Positions 59,009 through 64,000 of a DNA stretch of 64,000 nt are shown here, piece by piece. Under the pieces are notes generated by a model. That model worked only from the letters and a program-made list of their open reading frames with translations. It was not told the origin of the DNA and did not search any database. The first letter of the stretch is position 1, and each line of letters opens with the position of its first letter. The DNA is taken from assembly GCF_004745075.1 (NCBI RefSeq), contig NZ_RHFH01000012.1, positions 62,001-126,000 on the forward strand, written 5' to 3'. Source of the stretch: Brevibacterium sp. S111. Its GTDB lineage: Bacteria; Actinomycetota; Actinomycetes; Actinomycetales; Brevibacteriaceae. The position numbers and the translations under genes were made by a program.

Positions 59009-59664
59009 CCCTCTTCGCAGACCTGAAGACCGCGATCGGCCCCGAGTGGCGGACCTACACCGAGCACGAGTTCGTACAGAAGCTCAGCGAGGGCACCCTG
59101 CCGCTGCCCGTGTTCCAGGACTACCTGGTGCAGGATTACCTGTTTCTCGTGCAGTTCGCCCGCGCGAACGCGTTGGCCGCGTACAAGAGTCGCAGCCTCG
59201 CCGACATCACAGACGCGAGCGGAGCGCTGCGCGCGATCCTGCACGAGACCGAGCTGCACTGTCGCCTCACCGCGAGGTGGGGCATCCCGGAAGACGAGCT
59301 CGATGCGGCGCCTGAGAAGCAGGCGACGGTCGCCTACACCCGCTACGTGCTGGACACCGGCATGTCGGGCGACCTGCTGGACCTGCACGTCGCACTCTCC
59401 CCTTGCACGATCGGTTACGGCGAGATCGGCGTCGCTCTCGATCCGGCGCGCCGGGCCCGCGAGGGTCACCCGTACGCGGAGTGGATCGCCGAGTACGCCG
59501 GTCCCGAGTTCCAGGGAGCCGCAACGGCTGCGATCCAACGCCTTGACGCGTTGACCGGCGGCGAGGTCACCGAACAGCGGTTCGAGGCGCTTGTGCAGGT
59601 GTTCCGCGCCGCCACCCGGCTGGAGGCCGATTTCTGGCAGCAGGCACTCGACTCCGCCGCCTGA
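59005..59664 (+). CDS. tenA: Aminopyrimidine aminohydrolase TenA (Cys-containing, TenA_C)
   Basis: A 219-residue TenA with the active-site Cys in DLHVALSPCTIGYGEIG and the C-terminal Glu in RLEADFWQQAL. It converts aminomethyl-pyrimidine to HMP for reuse. ATG 59005 overlaps the stop of the Cys-less paralogue. The two together suggest successive steps on a thiamin degradation product imported by ThiXYZ, whose genes face this one. The stop and the thiZ stop abut with no gap. Confidence 0.95.
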   Translation: MTLFADLKTAIGPEWRTYTEHEFVQKLSEGTLPLPVFQDYLVQDYLFLVQFARANALAAYKSRSLADITDASGALRAILHETELHCRLTARWGIPEDELDAAPEKQATVAYTRYVLDTGMSGDLLDLHVALSPCTIGYGEIGVALDPARRAREGHPYAEWIAEYAGPEFQGAATAAIQRLDALTGGEVTEQRFEALVQVFRAATRLEADFWQQALDSAA

Positions 59665-60435
59665 TCAGCTGCTCAGGGCTTCGAGCAGTGTGCGTTCGAG
59701 CCGCGCGAACTCGGGGTGAGCGATGGTCTCGATGCCACGCGGCCTGGGAAGTGCGACATCGATCACCATGCGCACGGAGGCTGGGCGTGGGGTGAGTACG
59801 ACGACGCGGTCGGAGAGCAGGATCGCCTCGCGAACGTCGTGTGTGATGAGCAGGGCGGTCCAGTCGTGCTCGATCCAGACCTGCTGCAGCCAGGCCTGCA
59901 GCTCCTGCTTGGTGAGCGCATCGAGCGCACCGAAGGGTTCGTCGAGCAGCAGGGTCTGCTGTTGCTGCACCACGGTGCGCAGCAGCGCCGCGCGCTGCCG
60001 CATCCCGCCGGACAGTTCGAACGGCAGAGCATCCTCGAACCCCGAGAGGCCGAAGCGAGGGAACCACTCGCGTACCTGTTGCTGAGCAGCACGGCGCTTG
60101 ATCCCTTGCACTTCGAGGCCGAGTGCGGCGTTCTCGGCGATGCTGCGCCAGGGAAAGAGGAGATCCTTCTGGGGCATGTAGGCGGCGTGGTTGCAGGATC
60201 CAGCCGCTTCTCGTCCGTCGACTCGGATGCTACCCGAAGTGGCCTGGTCGAGGCCGGCGATGATGTTGAACAGGGTGCTCTTGCCGCACCCGGACGGCCC
60301 GATGATCGAGACGAGCTCGCCTGGTGACACGTGGAGCGAGACGGCGTCGAGCACACGACGGGTCTGACCGCGTCGCAGTTGGAACTCGCGGGTGATCTCG
60401 TCGAGTTCGAGGCGGGGCGCGGTTTCAGCGCTCAT
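59665..60435 (-). CDS. thiZ: Thiamin-pyrimidine ABC transporter ATPase ThiZ
   Basis: A 256-residue ABC ATPase of the nitrate/taurine/HMP type: Walker A GPSGCGKST, Q-loop YMPQKDLLFPW, signature LSGGMRQRAAL, Walker B TLLLDEPFGALD and ITHDVREA. It powers uptake through ThiX. Its start overlaps the 3' end of thiX by 11 bases. Convergent with tenA with zero spacing. Confidence 0.9.
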   Translation of the reverse strand: MSAETAPRLELDEITREFQLRRGQTRRVLDAVSLHVSPGELVSIIGPSGCGKSTLFNIIAGLDQATSGSIRVDGREAAGSCNHAAYMPQKDLLFPWRSIAENAALGLEVQGIKRRAAQQQVREWFPRFGLSGFEDALPFELSGGMRQRAALLRTVVQQQQTLLLDEPFGALDALTKQELQAWLQQVWIEHDWTALLITHDVREAILLSDRVVVLTPRPASVRMVIDVALPRPRGIETIAHPEFARLERTLLEALSS

Positions 60436-61204
60436 TCGCCGCCCTCCTTTCCTTCAGGTGCCAGGGGATGACGAGCCGTTCGATGAGGTAGGTGGAGAGG
60501 TAGAGGGTGATGCTGACGAGTGCCGTGACGGCGACTGCGGCGAGCACGAGGTCGGTGCGGAACGCGTTCTTCTGCACGCTCATGTAGATTCCAAGCCCTT
60601 CTTTCGCGCCGACGTATTCGGCGAAGATCGCCCCGATCACCGCGTAGGTGATCCCGATTCTGAGCGAGGTGAAGAACAATGGGAGTGCCGAGGGGAGCCT
60701 GACGAGCAAGAACTCGCGGATCCTCCCCGCCCCCATGCTGCGCAGCAGTGCGGAGGCTTCCCGGTCTGTGTGTGCGAAGCCTTCGACGAGGCCGATCGTG
60801 ATCGGGAAGAAGGTGACGAGGGCGACCACGAGGATCTTCGGTAGCAGCCCGAATCCGAACCAGATGATCATGAGCGGCGCGATCGCGATGACAGGGATGG
60901 TCTGCGAGGCGACCAGCAGAGGGATGAGGCCTCGGCGCATGAGCGGTGAGAAGTCGATGGCGATCGCGATTATCCATGCGCACACCAGGGAGACGCCGAA
61001 GCCGACCGCTGTCACGCTGAGCGTGGCCGCGGCGTGATCGACGATCGCGGCGCGGTGCTCCCATCCCGACTCCGCGACACGGGACGGGGCGGGGAGCACC
61101 TGCGGGCGCGCCCCGGTCAGGTGCACGGCCGCCTCCCACACTGCGACGAGCACGGTGAGGAAGACGAGCGGCACCCACAGGTTCGCCCAGGAGCGCGCCC
61201 GCAC
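60425..61204 (-). CDS. thiX: Thiamin-pyrimidine ABC transporter permease ThiX
   Basis: A 259-residue permease with six helices and the EAA loop (EASALLRSMGAGRIREFLLVRLPSALP). It is of the SsuC/TauC/NMT type. It lies two bases behind thiY and overlaps thiZ. The likely substrate is a formylaminopyrimidine or HMP-type thiamin fragment. Confidence 0.9.
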   Translation of the reverse strand: MRARSWANLWVPLVFLTVLVAVWEAAVHLTGARPQVLPAPSRVAESGWEHRAAIVDHAAATLSVTAVGFGVSLVCAWIIAIAIDFSPLMRRGLIPLLVASQTIPVIAIAPLMIIWFGFGLLPKILVVALVTFFPITIGLVEGFAHTDREASALLRSMGAGRIREFLLVRLPSALPLFFTSLRIGITYAVIGAIFAEYVGAKEGLGIYMSVQKNAFRTDLVLAAVAVTALVSITLYLSTYLIERLVIPWHLKERRAANER

Positions 61205-61206
61205 GA

Positions 61207-62250
61207 TCAGTCCTGCAGGTACTCGTTCGTGAAGAACTCCGACCAGTCCGGCTGCTCGTCGAGCGGCTTCCCGTCGCGGTCGGTGAGCAGCCCTGTATCG
61301 AAGAGGAACTCGCCCAGCTCGCTCCAGTGCTCCTCGGTCTGCAGGCCGAAGTCGCCGTTCTCATCGAGCATGTAGCCTTCGGAGAGCATCTGCTGCCCTG
61401 CGACCAGCAGGTCCAGCTCGGTGAGCAGACCGGAGTTCTCCTCCTGCAGGATCTCCGCCGTCGCCTCCGGATCGGCGATCGAGTCCTCATATCCTCGGGC
61501 CAGCGCCTGCACGAAGTCGCGCGCCACATCGGGGTTCTCCTCGAGCCAAGTACCGTTGCCGACGACGATCACCTGATAGGCGTCGGGGAACCCGTAGTCG
61601 GTGTAGGCGAAGTTCTTCAGCTCGATCCCGCGCTGCTCAGCCTCGACGCCCTCCACCGCGACGAACGGAACGGTGAAGTCCACGTCCCCCGAATAGAGCG
61701 CCTCGTATGCGCTCGTGCCGAGCACGACAGTCTCGAAGTCGCCTTGACCGCCTGCGGCCTGCACGACACCCTGCATGGTGATCGTTTCGGCGGGGTTGTC
61801 GAAGCCGCCGAAGACGAGACCGTCGAGGTCTGCGGGGCTAGTGATGTCGTCGCGGTCGCCGAGCACAGCGACCTCGGTCGCCCACGTCTGCTGCACGGCG
61901 AGCACCGATGTGAGGTCGGCGCCGGAGGCGATCGACATGGAGGCGGTGTCCTGGAAGCTGATACCGAACTCCGCCTGACCAGCGTCGACGAGCACCTCGG
62001 GGTTGCTGTTGTTGAACGGCAGGATCTCGACATCGATGCCGGCGTCTTCGAAGTACCCCTCGTGCAGGGCCACGTACAGGCCAGTATGGTTCACGTTCGG
62101 GGTCCAGTCGAGCGCGAAACGCACGGTCGTGCGCTGATCATCGGCCGGGGCATCGTTGTCGGTGCCGGCGCAGCCGGTGAGGACGACGGTGGTGAGCGCG
62201 ATTGCGCTGGCTGCGGTCAATGCGCGTCGGAATCTGGGTGAGATGGTCAC
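61207..62250 (-). CDS. thiY: Thiamin-pyrimidine-binding lipoprotein ThiY (NMT1/THI5-like)
   Basis: A 347-residue lipoprotein. The signal ends in lipobox LTGC (Cys27, ALTTVVLTGCAG). The binding domain opens FALDWTPNVNHTGLYVALHEGYFEDAGIDVEI, the NMT1/THI5-like signature shared with pyrimidine-binding proteins. It captures the pyrimidine outside the membrane for ThiX/ThiZ. It lies 55 bases behind thiE. Confidence 0.93.
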   Translation of the reverse strand: MTISPRFRRALTAASAIALTTVVLTGCAGTDNDAPADDQRTTVRFALDWTPNVNHTGLYVALHEGYFEDAGIDVEILPFNNSNPEVLVDAGQAEFGISFQDTASMSIASGADLTSVLAVQQTWATEVAVLGDRDDITSPADLDGLVFGGFDNPAETITMQGVVQAAGGQGDFETVVLGTSAYEALYSGDVDFTVPFVAVEGVEAEQRGIELKNFAYTDYGFPDAYQVIVVGNGTWLEENPDVARDFVQALARGYEDSIADPEATAEILQEENSGLLTELDLLVAGQQMLSEGYMLDENGDFGLQTEEHWSELGEFLFDTGLLTDRDGKPLDEQPDWSEFFTNEYLQD

Positions 62251-62305
62251 GGTTCTCCATGTTCTGTTCGGGGAATGAGGTTTGGGAATCAGGGGCGGTT
62301 CGTGC

Positions 62306-62941
62306 TCAGCCCCAGGCCCGCACGAATCGGCGCGCGGTCGCCTTGGGGTCTTCGGCGGCGCAGATCGCGGAGACGATGGCAGCCCCTGCGGCGCCGTCGT
62401 CGCGCAGCCGGGCGATATCGTCTATACCGATGCCGCCGATCGCGACCGAGGGCACCGACGCCGCGGCCGCCAGGCGTCGAAAGCCGTCGAACCCCAGCGC
62501 CGGAGGATGGTCCGGCTTGGTGGCCGTGGGGCGGATCACGCCGATGCCGAGGTAGTCCACAGTGCCTTCGGGTAAATGCGTCACCGCTGCGAGGTGCTCG
62601 TCACTGTTCGCTGTCAGGCCGATCACGGCATCGGGGCCGAACTCGTCGCGCGCCGATCGCACGGCGGGGTCACCCTGCCCAAGATGCACCCCGTCGACCG
62701 GGATGCCGCGTTCTCTCGCTGCTATCGCGACATCGAGCCGGTCGTTGACCAGCAGCAGCGCGCGGCCCTGGATCGCTTCCGCCAGACGTTCGAGCTCACG
62801 CAGATGTGCATCGAAGCCGGCATGCTTGTCGCGCAGCTGTACGGTGCGCACCCCGCCATCGACGGCTGCCCGCACGGTCTCCGCCACGCCCCGTTCACCG
62901 CAGAGCGCACGATCGGTCACCAGGTAGATGCCGAGGTTCAC
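62306..62941 (-). CDS. thiE: Thiamin phosphate synthase ThiE
   Basis: A 211-residue TIM-barrel enzyme joining HMP-PP and thiazole phosphate. It shows [19 protein letters not shown] (pyrophosphate/Mg region), [18 protein letters not shown] and [11 protein letters not shown], ending [11 protein letters not shown]. The start GTG 62941 overlaps the thiM stop (GTGA). It is otherwise a normal length. Confidence 0.95.
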   Translation of the reverse strand: MNLGIYLVTDRALCGERGVAETVRAAVDGGVRTVQLRDKHAGFDAHLRELERLAEAIQGRALLLVNDRLDVAIAARERGIPVDGVHLGQGDPAVRSARDEFGPDAVIGLTANSDEHLAAVTHLPEGTVDYLGIGVIRPTATKPDHPPALGFDGFRRLAAAASVPSVAIGGIGIDDIARLRDDGAAGAAIVSAICAAEDPKATARRFVRAWG

Positions 62942-63762
62942 GCCCCACCGCCCGGCGCCGTCTCGGCGCGCACCTGCTCCGACGCGCTCACCTCCGCTGC
63001 GCTGATCGCGTACAGCGCGTCGAGCAGACGGGCAGCGAACGACCCGGGCCCCGCCGTCTCTGCAGCGGCCCGCTCAGCGGCGATCCCGTACACGACATGC
63101 GCAGCAGCCACCGCCTCGACCGGTGAGAACTCACCACGGATGGCAGCGAATGCCGCGATCAGCGCACCCAGCGCGCACCCACCGCCGGTGATCTTCGTCA
63201 GCGGCAGATCGCCGTTTGAAACCCGGAGGATGCGCTCACCGTCGGTGACCAGATCCACCGGCCCAGACACCGCCACGACTGTGCGCAGGTCTCTCGCCAA
63301 CCGCATCGCGATCGGTGCGGCCGCCTCGGTCTCATCCGCACTTTCGACGCCCTTGCCACCCGTTCCGGCCCCCGCGAGCGCGAGGATCTCGGAGGCGTTG
63401 CCCCGGATCGCGAACGGGTGCTGGGCGGCGAGCTTCTCGGCGAGAGCTGTCCGGATGGGCAGCGACCCGATCGCGACCGGATCGAGCACCCACGGCGTGC
63501 CCGCATCGTTCGCCACGGCGACCGCTTCCTCGGACGCCGCACGCTGCTCCGGGATCGGCGTTCCCAGATTCACCAACAGGCCCCCGGCGACACGGGCGAA
63601 CGGTCCGGCCTCGCCGACGATGTCGACCATCGCCGGTGCCGCGCCGATGGCCAGCAAGGTGTTCGCGGTGAAGTTCGTGACCACCGAGTTAGTGATGCAC
63701 TGCACCAACGGGGTCTGCGCCCTCAGCTCACCGAGCAGAACCGCGGATGATGAGACAGACAT
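62938..63762 (-). CDS. thiM: Hydroxyethylthiazole kinase ThiM
   Basis: A 274-residue ribokinase-like kinase for the thiazole alcohol. It shows [48 protein letters not shown], and the catalytic end [16 protein letters not shown] with the conserved GCALG block. It is the first enzyme gene behind the minus-strand TPP riboswitch. Its purine-rich leader is partly locked in the hairpin 63772-63794. ThiM and ThiD indicate salvage of both thiamin halves rather than de novo synthesis; no thiC or thiG is seen in the window. Confidence 0.95.
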   Translation of the reverse strand: MSVSSSAVLLGELRAQTPLVQCITNSVVTNFTANTLLAIGAAPAMVDIVGEAGPFARVAGGLLVNLGTPIPEQRAASEEAVAVANDAGTPWVLDPVAIGSLPIRTALAEKLAAQHPFAIRGNASEILALAGAGTGGKGVESADETEAAAPIAMRLARDLRTVVAVSGPVDLVTDGERILRVSNGDLPLTKITGGGCALGALIAAFAAIRGEFSPVEAVAAAHVVYGIAAERAAAETAGPGSFAARLLDALYAISAAEVSASEQVRAETAPGGGA

Positions 63763-63860
63763 GAACTCTCGCTTTCTTCCACTGCGAAAGAAAGTCGATC
63801 ACCATGACGGCACGCCGAAAGCGGACACCTGGATCGGTATCTCGAACGCGCTGAAGTCAT
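63723..63860 (-). CDS. Putative leader peptide (uORF) between riboswitch and thiM
   Basis: A 45-codon frame from ATG 63860 with GAAGGGA of the riboswitch closing strand about eight bases upstream. The product begins [14 protein letters not shown] and is basic with several Cys. It reads through the hairpin before thiM and stops 40 bases inside thiM in another frame. The layout copies that of the thiD leader, though the peptides are not similar. Coding status is unproven. Confidence 0.4.
   Translation of the reverse strand: MTSARSRYRSRCPLSACRHGDRLSFAVEESESSCLSHHPRFCSVS
63772..63794 (-). promoter_or_regulatory. Hairpin masking the thiM ribosome-binding region
   Basis: CTTTCTT and AAGAAAG (63772-63778 and 63788-63794) pair perfectly with a nine-base loop. 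On the minus strand the right arm is the purine-rich AAGAAAG just ahead of GCGAGAG and the thiM ATG. Confidence 0.5.
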
Positions 63861-63864
63861 CCGG

Positions 63865-63945
63865 ACATTCCCTTCGCCAGTACGAACTGGATCAGGTTCG
63901 ACGGGTGTGATCTCAGCCGCTGGGTGCGGCACCCCGTGTCACTGC
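63865..63945 (-). ncRNA. TPP riboswitch (thi-box) before thiM
   Basis: On the minus strand: GACACGGGGTGCC, CAGCGGCTGAGATCACACCC, GAACCTGATC, and the closing CTGGCGAAGGGAATG. All TPP-aptamer signatures are intact. A TAGGGT hexamer (63956-63951) lies six to ten bases upstream as a possible -10. It faces the other TPP riboswitch, so the whole thi locus is bracketed by two TPP sensors. Confidence 0.95.
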
Positions 63946-64000
63946 CCACTACCCTAACGCATTCGGCCACAACTGGGAGCACTCCCGTGGAACGCTAGGG

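Overview
The window is high-GC actinobacterial DNA. Genes are dense, start codons include many GTG and some TTG, and several promoters look leaderless. The order prfB-ftsE-ftsX-M23 peptidase-smpB-ssrA is a classic actinobacterial block. The tmRNA tag (AKSNNRTDFALAA), the arginine/guanidino-acid genes and the actinobacterial Tad pilus fit the Micrococcales. My best guess is Brevibacterium or a close relative. That genus call is from memory of family features, not from a search.

Layout. 1-7515: the end of a TPR protein, a HisC-like aminotransferase, a PucR-type regulator divergent from an agmatinase/guanidinobutyrase, an AruI-like ThDP decarboxylase and a sodium:solute symporter. Together these read as guanidino-compound (arginine transaminase route) uptake and breakdown. 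7516-12880: a structured intergenic region, a second ThDP enzyme, a DUF418 membrane protein, a NarL-type two-component pair and a small exported protein. 13067-18463: ssrA with a stray 25-base copy of its 3' end, smpB, an M23 hydrolase, ftsX, ftsE and prfB. 18497-24731: nitrogen-oxide genes, namely flavohemoglobin (hmp) behind a three-half-site operator, then an overlapping operon of a Cys-containing HTH regulator, an NnrS-like membrane protein and a three-module copper nitrite reductase. 24812-24942: a small transcription unit with its own promoter and terminator. 25110-34026: a Tad/Flp pilus operon running by start/stop overlaps into a small unknown gene and a 1275-residue FtsK/EssC-type ATPase. 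33987-45878: a GNAT protein, then nucleoside salvage (PNP and sugar-phosphate mutase on the plus strand; BMP-family nucleoside ABC transporter, cytidine deaminase, thymidine phosphorylase and deoxyribose-phosphate aldolase on the minus strand).

46205 onward looks like acquired DNA. A resident ABC-F gene breaks off after its Walker B motif. It is followed, with a one-base stop/start overlap, by a complete and roughly 70% similar ABC-F gene. After that come two small unknown genes, a DprA-like protein, a two-gene Hachiman defence system (hamB, hamA) that is visibly less GC-rich, and a MobF relaxase-helicase. No integrase or transposase is visible, so the right end of the insertion is not defined.

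57363-63945 is a thiamin-pyrimidine salvage locus bounded by two inward-facing TPP riboswitches. One arm is thiD-tenA_E-tenA_C, the other thiM-thiE-thiY-thiX-thiZ. Both riboswitch leaders have the same unusual layout: a short reading frame starts just behind the aptamer, uses its purine-rich 3' strand as ribosome-binding site, and runs through a hairpin that masks the first enzyme gene's own ribosome-binding site.

The points I would follow first are the paired riboswitch-uORF leaders, the NirK fusion operon, the Tad-FtsK linkage with its small gene, the small RNA at 24.9 kb, and the intergenic palindromes with compensating stem changes.
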